This document shows, piece by piece, positions 7,232 through 15,572 of a stretch of DNA of 35,856 nucleotides. Where the stretch lies: positions 1-35,856 of the IMG/VR virus record IMGVR_UViG_3300003690_000157, one strand, 5' to 3'. The notes below the pieces were generated by a model, which saw only the letters and a list, made by a program, of their open reading frames with translations, did no database searches and was not told where the DNA came from. Position 1 is the stretch's first letter. The number at the start of each line of letters is the position of its first letter. The stretch is from a virus. A program made the position numbers and the translations under genes.

Positions 7232-9596
7232 CCCGTACTCTCATGTTCGTGCGATCCATGTTCATTTTTTTCAAATTAACATTCGCGCGCAGTTGGGCAA
7301 TATCTTCCTGTGACTGTATTTTTTCGTTATCAATTTTATCTTTTTGCGCAAGTTTTTTCTGATCCAAATTCAGTTTGCCAAAGTCGTATTCCTTCTCTGC
7401 TTGATCACGCAAAGCACGTTGCTGTAATTCTTGTTGCTTGAGTTGAATCACGGGATCTGGCTGACCTTCCCCGCTTAACTCTGCTTGTTGCTGTTTCACT
7501 TCTGCCATGAACTGTGCTTCCAAGACCGCAATCTGTGACTGCACCATTGGTTCCACGTCCCCTTCCGCCGATTGACCCATTTGCGTTTCCGCTTGTTCCA
7601 ATTGCATGGCTACTGCTTCTTCCGCCTTCAAGGTGACATGTTCCTGGATATGCTTGTTCAAGTCGATGGCGATTTGAGGCATTATCTCCAAGACTGGGGA
7701 TGTTCCAAAAAGTAAATGGGATTGTATATGGGCATCATGATTTTGTCCTTCATACGCTTGAATGGAATCGCTTTCCAATAATTTTTTTTGTTCCTGTGTT
7801 GGGCTCAATGGTTCGGGTTGATCCTCTTTCATAATCTTGTCAATATCTTTTACTCCAAGCGCCTCGTACATTCGTCGATAGGCTTCCCGCATATTGTGCA
7901 TCTGTGGTGCACTTGTTGCTAGCTGCAATTGAGTTTGAGCCAATTGGATGCGTTGCGCCATGGAGAAAATATCAGGATTAGCGACAGGGACAATGTCCAC
8001 TCGGTCGTCGAAATCCTCTTGTTTGATAGAACGATCCCCTCCCACTACCATGTAGGGGTATTCGGGGGGAAGATAGATGGAAATAACCTTGGCAAGGAGT
8101 CCAAATTCTTTTTTCATAGAATAGTACAGTCTCTTGTGGATGGAACTCATGATCCTTGAACCGCGTTCAAGTAATGCAATCGTTGTTCCCACGGGAGCTT
8201 GTTGATTGGCATCACCAACTTGCATATCCGCAATTTGCGCAAAGCGTTGTCCCGCTTGCACGACAAATCCTAGAAGAGTGAATAATGTTTGTGACGGTTC
8301 CTTGTATGGAAGTGGTAATAGTCCTGCCCTAATTTCCCCACTTGGAGCGTCCACGTCCCTGAATTCCCCTGGCTGTAATGGTGTGTCATCATCCTTGATC
8401 CGTAGACCGCGCGCCTTGAAGCCCGCTGGCAAATTCGACAAGGTTCCCGCATCAAGCAGTTGCCTCAGCGCCGTTGTCGCAGTGCGCGACAATCCACCAA
8501 TCAAGTGAATTAACCCAAAGCCATAAAATCCAAGTCCTGGGAGAAATTTAAAATGAACAAAATACTGTTTCTTTTTGAAGAGCTCATCGTCTTCATTATA
8601 GTTGCGTCTGACCGCAAGAACGGTTCCCGACTGTTCATCCAAGGTAACAAGGTATGGCAGTTTAATTCCCGTCTTCTTGTCCTCTTGCGTGTCCTCATAA
8701 CCGACCAAGTCCAATGAAACATGGAACTCTAATAATTCTCGAACCATGCTTTCCCCCGTCGCCTGCACCCCCTCCAACTGATGGATCTTATCCGTCACAT
8801 TGGCGGTGGAGTAGGTTGGGGTGTTGGGTTGATACGGCACAAGATCCACGTCGCGGTAAAATCCGCTCACCTGTTTCTTGCGTACGTCATTGTCTGTTAG
8901 CTTGACGATATGGGTAATGCGTTCACATGACTCCAAGTCGGTCGCGGTATAGGGCACCACGAGATCTTCGGCGGGAACAAATTTAGATACCGCGCGCCCT
9001 AGCTCCGCATCATAGTAGACTTTTTTAAATGTCGATCCCGAGAGCGGCAAATAAAAAAGCATCTGATCGAGTTCTGGAGTGTACTCCTCCATCACTGTTG
9101 TAATTTGATAATTCATGAATTCCTTCACGCGCTGCGCCTGCTGATAAATCTCGGGCGTTTCCTTGCCCATGACACGTGTACGGACTGGCCCGTCTGCGGG
9201 CATGAGTTCCTTGTAAGCTGCTGAACTGAATTGTGTAACGGCTTCCGCCAAGAGAGGGTGGGTGACACCGCTAGCCCCCTGGAAGGGACGGGTGCGATCC
9301 ACGTACTTGAAACCGAGGAGGTTCAAGCCTTGCGTATAGGTATGCTCCCATTCATCGCGAGAAGACTTGTCGTTTTGGAATTCCCCCAACAAGTCGGATG
9401 ACATTCTTCCCAATTCGGTATCGTCCATGTCCTCCGCTAAATTCTTGTAGAAGTCATCGTCCTCGAGTGGCGCTTCGTCGACCTCGACTGTCTCTGAAAC
9501 AATCTCGATATCAACGGGTTGTCCCGTGTCTATCGCCTCTTCAATGACATCACCTACGACAGAATTAAGTTTCTTGTCTATGTTGTCTTTTGGCAT
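7206..9596 (-). CDS. Portal protein
   Basis: 796 residues, within the size range of long podovirus-type portals. It forms the dodecameric ring at one capsid vertex through which DNA enters and leaves and to which TerL docks. Visible features: an acidic N-terminus, HPLLAEAVTQFSSAAYKELM near residue 110, central beta-rich parts (SGSTFKKVYYDAELGRAVSKF), a GFGLIHLIGGLSRTATTALR helix near 360, GTTIALLERGSRIMSSIH (about 475), and a long Gln/Glu coiled-coil C-terminus (after 640) that could form the barrel or an inner tail. It lies downstream of TerL and the 886-residue protein. Only a weak ribosome site (AGG) precedes the ATG. Confidence 0.85.
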   Translation of the reverse strand: MPKDNIDKKLNSVVGDVIEEAIDTGQPVDIEIVSETVEVDEAPLEDDDFYKNLAEDMDDTELGRMSSDLLGEFQNDKSSRDEWEHTYTQGLNLLGFKYVDRTRPFQGASGVTHPLLAEAVTQFSSAAYKELMPADGPVRTRVMGKETPEIYQQAQRVKEFMNYQITTVMEEYTPELDQMLFYLPLSGSTFKKVYYDAELGRAVSKFVPAEDLVVPYTATDLESCERITHIVKLTDNDVRKKQVSGFYRDVDLVPYQPNTPTYSTANVTDKIHQLEGVQATGESMVRELLEFHVSLDLVGYEDTQEDKKTGIKLPYLVTLDEQSGTVLAVRRNYNEDDELFKKKQYFVHFKFLPGLGFYGFGLIHLIGGLSRTATTALRQLLDAGTLSNLPAGFKARGLRIKDDDTPLQPGEFRDVDAPSGEIRAGLLPLPYKEPSQTLFTLLGFVVQAGQRFAQIADMQVGDANQQAPVGTTIALLERGSRIMSSIHKRLYYSMKKEFGLLAKVISIYLPPEYPYMVVGGDRSIKQEDFDDRVDIVPVANPDIFSMAQRIQLAQTQLQLATSAPQMHNMREAYRRMYEALGVKDIDKIMKEDQPEPLSPTQEQKKLLESDSIQAYEGQNHDAHIQSHLLFGTSPVLEIMPQIAIDLNKHIQEHVTLKAEEAVAMQLEQAETQMGQSAEGDVEPMVQSQIAVLEAQFMAEVKQQQAELSGEGQPDPVIQLKQQELQQRALRDQAEKEYDFGKLNLDQKKLAQKDKIDNEKIQSQEDIAQLRANVNLKKMNMDRTNMRVRDAFKDRKK

Positions 9597-9602
9597 ACTT
9601 TT

Positions 9603-12263
9603 TTATAACCTATTCACATCAACAAATCCACCATAATGGAAGTGCGGTATTTCTACAATACCACCTCTGCGTTTTAATGTAATATTTTTTTTCGTTAAAA
9701 GATTTATGATTTTTTTTGAATCAAGGATTTCTTTTTGCCATCGCTCGTCTCTTTCTTTGTCGGCGGCTTGCGCAATTTCGACAAGCCGAATGAAATAGTC
9801 GAGGTTGAAGTTGGGAGCCCCATCTTTTTCCATTCTTTCGCTGACACTTCTCTCAAACTCATCTAAATTCTCCTTATAACCATCGGTTTCTACAAAATTA
9901 GAACCCCAAGTAGCCTTGTTATACACGAAATCAAGCTCTTTTCCAAATACTTTATCTAACCCTTGTTCCAATTTCACCTTATCAGGAAGACCATCAAAGG
10001 ACAGAATTTCGGCTATAAAGCCCCCCGCTACAGGTCTAATATTGAAACCATACCCTGTTTCAGCACTTAATTGCTTCAACTTATTTTCATCAATGCGTGT
10101 TTTGGCAAAGATCCACGCCGTCATTCCGTTTTTATGGTCGTCAGGTATTTCACCCGTGAACGTCTTGAAATTACTAGCCGCCACTGAGGATTGATTAAAG
10201 TTTTTTCCCAAAAACGAAATAATCCAATTTCTCTCTTTTTCCTCGATGTCGATTAATGGAATAATCATATTGACGCTGGCATCCCCTTCAAAAGTTCCGT
10301 ATCCCATTTGCATACGAGAAACATCTGTTTTTTTGTTCATCACTAAAGAGACAAGATTTTCAATAAAGGAGGGTTTTTTATCCTGCTTTAAAATTAATTT
10401 CCTGATAATGGATTTGTTAATCTTGTTAACGTCGTTATGGAGCTTCTTGTCCTCGGGAAAATAATCAAGAAGTTGCTTAATCTTTTTTCCCACCTCGGTG
10501 TTAAAGCTTCCCACCTCAATGGTAGCTTTATAAGCTTCTTGATAGGGGATAACCGTTTTCTGCAACTTCTCCACGAAGGAAGGTTGCATCAGTTCATTCA
10601 TATTGAGCTTGCCGTCCTTAAAAATCATTCCCTCTTCCTGGAGTTGCTTAATCAATTCAGGTCCCACCTGTGCGAAGTTCGTCGATCCTTTCGGTCGGAT
10701 CTTCGACCACAATAAAGACTCCAATTCAAATGGTTGTAACTCCTGTCCTTCGGGAAGCGTCTTGTTTACTTCCGCCGTCAAATCGGCGAGCGCCGTTGTC
10801 ATCAAGGCGTAGAGCTCGGGTTGCGCCGCGAGTACTTGCGGATCCACCCCGAAGATCTTTGCCACCCATTGATCGTTAACGGTGTTCGGGACACGATCCG
10901 TGATCCCCGCAAAATACTTGAACGTATCGGAATAGTTTCCGAACTTGGGTGTGTTCACCGTGTTTTCTGGATTTAAAAAGAATTGGTTTAAACTAGCTTG
11001 CATTTTTAGTCCCATGCGCGTCGGTTGCCCTAGAAGATAGTCCGAGAAGATTCCCATCGCCAATCGTAAATTTTCCTTGGGAGTTTCACCGCCCGAGGTA
11101 ACCGAGAGAATGTTGAAGAACATATCCTTGTCTTCCTTGGTATGCCCCTCAAGAAAATTATCCAACCACTGACTGCTCTTTTGCCACCAATAGCGTTCAT
11201 CGGCATTGCCTTTTAAGGCATCATTGAGCAAATTGACAGTCGGCATCTTAAAGCCGTAACGGTTAATGACATCTTGTAAATCAACGTTGACTTGGCTATC
11301 AAGGGACGCGATCGATTGGTCACCGATCGTGTCCACCGTTTTCTCATCAAATTCATAATCAATAACGGGCGCATCCTTTTTGGAATAATCGATGGTGCGC
11401 AAATCCACTTCACCGAAAATTTTATTCGGGTTGAGTGCTTCAATATATTGAATGGTGTTCTTGTCCTTCGCTAGAAAACTTTGTGTGTCGGGTAATGGTT
11501 TTATTTCCTTCACCGTTTTAATTATTTCATCAGTTTCTTTTGTCCAATCAATTTCTTCTTTTATGGTATTCTTAAAGCCGCCGTGATTGTCTTCAATCCA
11601 TTCTTTTGCCTCTTTTAAAGTATCGACAGTATCAATATTTCTATCCTCAAAAGTAATGTTCCAAAAATCGTAGGAATGCTCCTTGTAAATGTTCTGATTG
11701 CTAATCCCAAAAGTCTTGCCATCAATTGTTGCTTCATAATACCCTAACCCCTCGTGCTTCGTTGTCAGCTTGGTTCTCTTCTTGTATTCCTTTGCCATCT
11801 TGACAAGTTGCTCTTGGCTCCATCTTTCCGCCTTGTTCTCCAATTCCCGAAGGATCACGTCCAATGATATGTTGGCAAGTTCCTTCAGCCACCTATTAGG
11901 ATCCTTTTCAGGATCGGGGGGACCTACATCTTGTCGCGGTAACTTTTCTAGATCCTCCTCCGTGACATCAATGACTTCCTCATCATCCTTCTTGGATTGG
12001 ACAACGACGCCCGACAGGTCGGTGTCCGCGATCACTGGTTTAATGTAGCTTTCATCCCATGTCTTGAATGTCTTAATGCGATTAAGCTCCGCTAGTTCGG
12101 GAAACAACTTCTCGTAAGGGATCAGATTGTCGGGATCGTAATCACGGCTAGAGAGATCGACACCCTTGTTGCTGGCGAGTTTCTCCAAATAGGGGATCGT
12201 CACTCCGAAGTAAGCGGCTAACGGAATTATTATGGGCGCTGCTAATGCTAGTTGAACTACCAT
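9603..12263 (-). CDS. Large late protein of unknown function, possible internal virion protein
   Basis: 886 residues between TerL and portal. The N-terminus has one hydrophobic stretch (VQLALAAPIIIPLAAYFGV, residues 3-21); the rest is soluble, rich in Lys, Glu and Asp, with several long helices and no enzyme motif I recognise. It ends in a Gly/aromatic tail, KRRGGIVEIPHFHYGGFVDV, a style of ending I recall on similar marine-phage proteins. Size, an N-terminal hydrophobic segment and position suggest a protein packed in the virion and ejected with DNA. It starts directly after the TerL stop, with AAGAGT as the only ribosome site. Confidence 0.6.
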   Translation of the reverse strand: MVVQLALAAPIIIPLAAYFGVTIPYLEKLASNKGVDLSSRDYDPDNLIPYEKLFPELAELNRIKTFKTWDESYIKPVIADTDLSGVVVQSKKDDEEVIDVTEEDLEKLPRQDVGPPDPEKDPNRWLKELANISLDVILRELENKAERWSQEQLVKMAKEYKKRTKLTTKHEGLGYYEATIDGKTFGISNQNIYKEHSYDFWNITFEDRNIDTVDTLKEAKEWIEDNHGGFKNTIKEEIDWTKETDEIIKTVKEIKPLPDTQSFLAKDKNTIQYIEALNPNKIFGEVDLRTIDYSKKDAPVIDYEFDEKTVDTIGDQSIASLDSQVNVDLQDVINRYGFKMPTVNLLNDALKGNADERYWWQKSSQWLDNFLEGHTKEDKDMFFNILSVTSGGETPKENLRLAMGIFSDYLLGQPTRMGLKMQASLNQFFLNPENTVNTPKFGNYSDTFKYFAGITDRVPNTVNDQWVAKIFGVDPQVLAAQPELYALMTTALADLTAEVNKTLPEGQELQPFELESLLWSKIRPKGSTNFAQVGPELIKQLQEEGMIFKDGKLNMNELMQPSFVEKLQKTVIPYQEAYKATIEVGSFNTEVGKKIKQLLDYFPEDKKLHNDVNKINKSIIRKLILKQDKKPSFIENLVSLVMNKKTDVSRMQMGYGTFEGDASVNMIIPLIDIEEKERNWIISFLGKNFNQSSVAASNFKTFTGEIPDDHKNGMTAWIFAKTRIDENKLKQLSAETGYGFNIRPVAGGFIAEILSFDGLPDKVKLEQGLDKVFGKELDFVYNKATWGSNFVETDGYKENLDEFERSVSERMEKDGAPNFNLDYFIRLVEIAQAADKERDERWQKEILDSKKIINLLTKKNITLKRRGGIVEIPHFHYGGFVDVNRL

Positions 12264-13721
12264 CTAGTAATACTCTTGCGCTTGCTTATATTCGGGTACG
12301 GGGTCTTCATAGTCATCCTTCAGTGATACAAAATTTCCTTGACGGTAGCGCATGATCGCCTGTGTCATGCTGTCCACCAAATCATCGTGCTCACCATAAG
12401 GGAATGCGGCGCATTCTTCAATCATTTCCTCGGCGAACTTCTTGTTGGGCGCCCACACCATTCCGCTCTCGAACACGGGGGCGATGGAGTTGACGCGCGT
12501 CAGCTTGTCGTGACCCTTGGACGGCGAATAGCTCATCACGGGAATTCCCTTCTGCCGCAATTCCTGGATGAGGGGCATCCCGCTCGCCTTCGCCTCGACG
12601 ACGATGGTGTCGGGATCCCAATACTTGTATTGCTGGAACGCAATTTTTTTTAGTTGCGGAAATTCCCAACGATCCTTTTGACAGTCGAGCAAAATAATAT
12701 TGTCCTTGTAGTCGGCGGTCTGGAAAATGCCCCACGTCGAAATGGCGCTGAAGTCCGCCGTCTCCTTCTTGGAGTACGCGGTATCATAACTTTGGATGAC
12801 GTGAATGAGTTCGGGAATCTTTTCCTTCGTCCACTTCTTCCACCACTCGCGCTTGATGATCGCGCCCTCCTCACTCGTCGGGTTCTGTTGATACTGCGCC
12901 TCCCACGACATGGTCGGCAGGTTCGCCTTAATTTTTTCAAGTTCATCCTTGCTCCAATATTCTGGCCAGATCGGTTTTCCGCTCGGCATGATTGCGGGAA
13001 ACTCAATCACCTCCCACTGATCCGCCTTCACTTCGGCTTGCTGCCGCATCAAACGCGCCGTGAGATCGCGCTCGCTCCACCTAGTCATGATAATCACAAT
13101 CGCACCGCCTGGCTGCAACCTTTGACGAGGTCCAGACATGTACCACTCAAAGGCATTGTCGAAGGATGTCTCCGTCAAGTTCTGTTCCGAATGGGGATCG
13201 TCGATAATGAGCAGATCGGCTCCCCGTCCCGTAATCGCGCCCCCCGTGCCCGCGCCAAAGTATTCCCCGCCGTGGTTCGTGTCCCACCGTCCCGAAGCCT
13301 TGGAGTCTGCACGCAAGCTCACGTCCTTGAAGATCTTTCTGTACTCCTCATCGTTCATGAGGTTCCTCATTTTTCTCCCGAAGCGATAAGAAAGTTCCGC
13401 GGTGTGTGTTGCTTGGATAATTTTTGTTTTTGGTTTCTTGCCCATCAACCATGCGGGGAACAAGAAGGATGAAAACTCGGACTTGCCGTGACGCGGTGGC
13501 ATATTAATGATTAAGCGCTTCAATGTTCCGTTGGCAATCTCTTCAAACTTTTTTGCCATGATTGTAGAGTGATATCCCCCGATAAAGTCGGGCCAAACAA
13601 TCCTTACAAAGTGCAAAAAGCTATCTTGAGCCTTATTGCTATCATCATGCATCGCAATTGCGAGCATTAGCTTCAATTCCTCGTCTGAATACTTTTCAAA
13701 TTTTTTATTTTTTGGTTCCAT
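12264..13721 (-). CDS. terL: Terminase large subunit
   Basis: 485-residue packaging motor, docking at the portal. ATPase domain: Walker A MPPRHGKS (74-81), Walker B LLIIDDPH (170-177), coupling motif IIMTRWSERD (210-219). RNase H-like nuclease domain: SYDTAYS with Asp313, VVEAKASG with Glu376, and GEHDDLVDS with Asp446/447/450, which are the metal-binding acids that cut concatemers. TAGGAG lies 7 bases upstream of the ATG. It is the first large gene of the long leftward operon. Its codons end in G or C more often than those of its neighbours. TerS is separated from it by a plus-strand island. Confidence 0.95.
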   Translation of the reverse strand: MEPKNKKFEKYSDEELKLMLAIAMHDDSNKAQDSFLHFVRIVWPDFIGGYHSTIMAKKFEEIANGTLKRLIINMPPRHGKSEFSSFLFPAWLMGKKPKTKIIQATHTAELSYRFGRKMRNLMNDEEYRKIFKDVSLRADSKASGRWDTNHGGEYFGAGTGGAITGRGADLLIIDDPHSEQNLTETSFDNAFEWYMSGPRQRLQPGGAIVIIMTRWSERDLTARLMRQQAEVKADQWEVIEFPAIMPSGKPIWPEYWSKDELEKIKANLPTMSWEAQYQQNPTSEEGAIIKREWWKKWTKEKIPELIHVIQSYDTAYSKKETADFSAISTWGIFQTADYKDNIILLDCQKDRWEFPQLKKIAFQQYKYWDPDTIVVEAKASGMPLIQELRQKGIPVMSYSPSKGHDKLTRVNSIAPVFESGMVWAPNKKFAEEMIEECAAFPYGEHDDLVDSMTQAIMRYRQGNFVSLKDDYEDPVPEYKQAQEYY

Positions 13722-14050
13722 AGGGACTCCTAAGCCTTTTTACCCTAAAAAAGGGGGTATATCTCGAAAAAAAAGTTTCATATGAAAAATTGCTCGCTGA
13801 ATATTCAAAACTTAGCCCTTGTGCTCGCTCGCTCCTATTACTTGGACGCGCTAGGGTATTGATTTTTCGCTGTTTTCCGCCATTTTTAATATAAAACGTA
13901 AGTCCCCCGCCCTTTTCATGGTTATTCCCTTGTTTTCCGCGATTAATCATCATTAACACAGTTCTTACACAAAACTTACACAGTCCATGTCCCGCGAGCC
14001 GTGATCCGTGACTCATGATCCATCTGAACTTTCCCAAAGTGTAGCCATGG
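13722..14050. other. Leader region upstream of TerL with hairpins and heptamer repeats
   Basis: About 330 bases without a convincing gene. Contents: a hairpin CCTTTTT (13735-13741)/AAAAAGG (13748-13754) just upstream of the TerL ribosome site; a possible minus-strand promoter (TTGAAT at 13808-13803, 17-base gap, TCATAT at 13785-13780); and four tandem 7-base units around GTGANCC at 13994-14021. A frame stays open across it from 14256 to 13705, but it overlaps the nuclease gene out of frame, contains hairpins and low-complexity runs, and looks spurious. A packaging site or leader of the late operon is possible. Confidence 0.5.
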
Positions 14051-14099
14051 CTATACTTCCTTCCTGGGGCTATGTTTATTGGTTCGTGAACCGTGAGCC
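13994..14099. repeat. Degenerate 7-bp repeats, unit GTGANCC
   Basis: Tandem units GCGAGCC, GTGATCC, GTGACTC and ATGATCC fill 13994-14021. Two more, GTGAACC and GTGAGCC, fill 14086-14099 inside the end of the nuclease gene. Between them lies the 12-base palindrome TAGCCATGGCTA (14042-14053), which contains the nuclease stop codon. The fixed 7-base phase argues against chance. Protein binding (for example by TerS) or repeat expansion are both possible. Confidence 0.55.
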
Positions 14100-14473
14100 G
14101 CGCGCAAGTGCGAACCGATCGCGTCCCAACCGATCGCGGTTGGTGGTTCGTTGGTCCCGTTCTTTGTGAGATGAAGAGATCTTGATCCTTCATACAAAAA
14201 GAAGCGCTCTCCACGAGGGGGAGGCGCGTGATGAACAATGAAGTAACTGCACCCACCCGACATATCCCATAGCTTTAAATTCATTGATACTTGATGAGGA
14301 GACAGCCTAATTGTATCTCCTCTTGCTATCTTACACTCAACAAAGATTGTATCCGATTGTGGCGCAATGCCAATCAAATCGGGAAAACCTTGCACTGTTG
14401 TTGTCTCTATTCGCATCCAATGCAATAAAGTTATGTTCTTCCTTATTAATTGAACAAGTTGTGTTTCTTTCAT
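14051..14473 (-). CDS. PD-(D/E)XK nuclease (VRR-NUC-like)
   Basis: 140 residues. The core matches restriction-endonuclease-fold nucleases of the VRR-NUC/Hjc type: GFPDLIGI (Asp32), IFVECK (Glu46, Lys48) and a following SPHQ (Gln61), the usual D...ExK...Q pattern. Such phage enzymes cut branched or nicked DNA and may resolve junctions before packaging; its position directly upstream of TerL fits. Residues after about 105 (HLTKNGTNEPPTAIGWDAIG and on) look disordered and are encoded by the heptamer and inverted-repeat region, so the tail may be recent. The ATG has only a weak ribosome site. Confidence 0.8.
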   Translation of the reverse strand: MKETQLVQLIRKNITLLHWMRIETTTVQGFPDLIGIAPQSDTIFVECKIARGDTIRLSPHQVSMNLKLWDMSGGCSYFIVHHAPPPRGERFFLYEGSRSLHLTKNGTNEPPTAIGWDAIGSHLRAAHGSRTNKHSPRKEV

Positions 14474-14530
14474 TTAATATCTTTGTAGTATAATTAATGT
14501 GTTTATACTAGGATACATTATAAAGTACCA
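14474..14530. promoter_or_regulatory. Divergent promoter region
   Basis: A 57-base AT-rich gap between divergent genes. TATAAT at 14489-14494 could serve the plus-strand island, and TATAAT on the minus strand (14522-14517) could serve the nuclease/TerL operon. Neither has a good -35 box, so activator or phage-specific control is possible. Confidence 0.4.
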
Positions 14531-14800
14531 ATGAGCACAAACATGAAACCAAAAATAATTCACACTAAAACATTTTCTTGTGATGATAACCATCCTATTG
14601 TGTGGTACACTTTTAATGCCAATAACAAAGCAATGTGTGAATACTGCTCTACTCACTTTGTTTATGAACCAAAAGAAGAAAAGACCCACTCGGAAGAAAT
14701 GCAGGATGAATTAGAGCCTATCCCCTGTCCGATGCACGAGGACTATGATGACCTAGAGTCAAGTGATGATTATGTAAATAAAATTTTAAAAGGTAGTTGA
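14531..14800 (+). CDS. CHCC-type zinc-finger protein
   Basis: 89 residues. Cys17, His21, Cys36 and Cys39 in FSCDDNHPIVWYTF...AMCEYCSTHFVYE match the zf-CHCC pattern seen in NDUFS6-like proteins and some phage proteins (HP.V, then C..CST.FV). The C-terminal half is acidic (EEKTHSEEMQDELEPIPCPM) and has one more Cys. Likely binds one zinc ion; partner unknown. First gene of a plus-strand island set between TerS and TerL; its stop overlaps a possible TTG start of the next gene. Confidence 0.7.
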   Translation: MSTNMKPKIIHTKTFSCDDNHPIVWYTFNANNKAMCEYCSTHFVYEPKEEKTHSEEMQDELEPIPCPMHEDYDDLESSDDYVNKILKGS

Positions 14801-14802
14801 TA

Positions 14803-15018
14803 ATGAAAACAGAGGAAGTGATGAAAATACTAGAAGAAAATAAAATTACGAATGTACATCCAACACCCAAATGCAAGGGACATCTTTGTGAGAAGAATGC
14901 AACCATTGAAGATCCTAAGGGATATTTCTACTGTGATGAATGCTATACTCTGTTTAGCTATACACGAAAAAATTATTGGTCTAACCCCAATGCAAAGGGA
15001 CAATCCGATAAAAAATGA
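14803..15018 (+). CDS. Small zinc-ribbon protein
   Basis: 71 residues from the ATG at 14803 (GGTAG 6 bases upstream; a TTG at 14797 is an alternative giving a 4-base overlap). Cysteines fall as KCKGHLCEKN and FYCDECYTLF, a four-Cys zinc-ribbon pattern. No family recognised. Coupled to the next gene by ATGA, so the two are made together. Confidence 0.6.
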   Translation: MKTEEVMKILEENKITNVHPTPKCKGHLCEKNATIEDPKGYFYCDECYTLFSYTRKNYWSNPNAKGQSDKK

Positions 15019-15572
15019 ACATCCTATCTGGTTTCTGTGCTACATTATTAATGTTATGCCAACCATTCATCAGTCAATATGATTTCAAATACAACAACAA
15101 CAAAGAGTTTGTTCAAGGTATCATACAATGCACACAATCATTTAATGCAATTATTCCGCCTCAACATCGTGTCATTATCGTTGTTAGTGTGGCACAAGCT
15201 GTCTTGGAGTCTGATTGGGGTGGGTCACGTTTTGCTAAATTAGGTAATAACTTCTATGGTATTATTGAAACTGATCCAACAGAACCTCATATAACAGCTC
15301 TGAAGGATCCCAATGTATTGGTAAAAATTTATGGTCGTAAATGTGAAAGTGTTGCCGACTACATTGGTTTATTAAATACTAATAAACATTTTGTAGAATA
15401 CCAAGAAATAAGAATGAAACAATTCGTGACTGGAGTTGTTGATATTGATAAACTTGTTACTACTCTTCACATTTATGCAAAAGATCCATTTTATGTTTAC
15501 AAGATTAAAGACACAGTTAAATACTTGTATATTACCTATCCTGCTCTTTTCAAAAAACCAACCGAAGCTTAA
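15015..15572 (+). CDS. Bax/FlgJ-like glucosaminidase (GH73)
   Basis: 185 residues. After a hydrophobic N-terminus (MNILSGFCATLLMLCQPFIS, a probable signal or anchor) comes VVSVAQAVLESDWGGSRFAK and LGNNFYGI, the GH73 signature; Glu65 in LESDWG is the expected catalytic acid. Later parts (ESVADYIGLLNTNKHFVEY and TLHIYAKDPFY) match the Bax-like N-acetylglucosaminidases, which cut the GlcNAc-MurNAc bond. Export through Sec would let it reach peptidoglycan without a holin. It could aid lysis, entry or superinfection control. Its end overlaps the convergent TerS gene by 4 bases. Confidence 0.8.
   Translation: MNILSGFCATLLMLCQPFISQYDFKYNNNKEFVQGIIQCTQSFNAIIPPQHRVIIVVSVAQAVLESDWGGSRFAKLGNNFYGIIETDPTEPHITALKDPNVLVKIYGRKCESVADYIGLLNTNKHFVEYQEIRMKQFVTGVVDIDKLVTTLHIYAKDPFYVYKIKDTVKYLYITYPALFKKPTEA

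Noticed and set aside
12654-13472. Plus-strand open frame of 272 residues opposite TerL
   Set aside because: Antisense to a clear TerL. It arises from G/C-ended codons in terL, which remove stops from the opposite strand; no ribosome site or domain.
13705-14256. Minus-strand open frame of 183 residues across the TerL leader
   Set aside because: It overlaps the PD-(D/E)XK nuclease out of frame and the TerL start, runs through hairpins and heptamer repeats, has no ribosome site, and its residues show no domain or normal composition.
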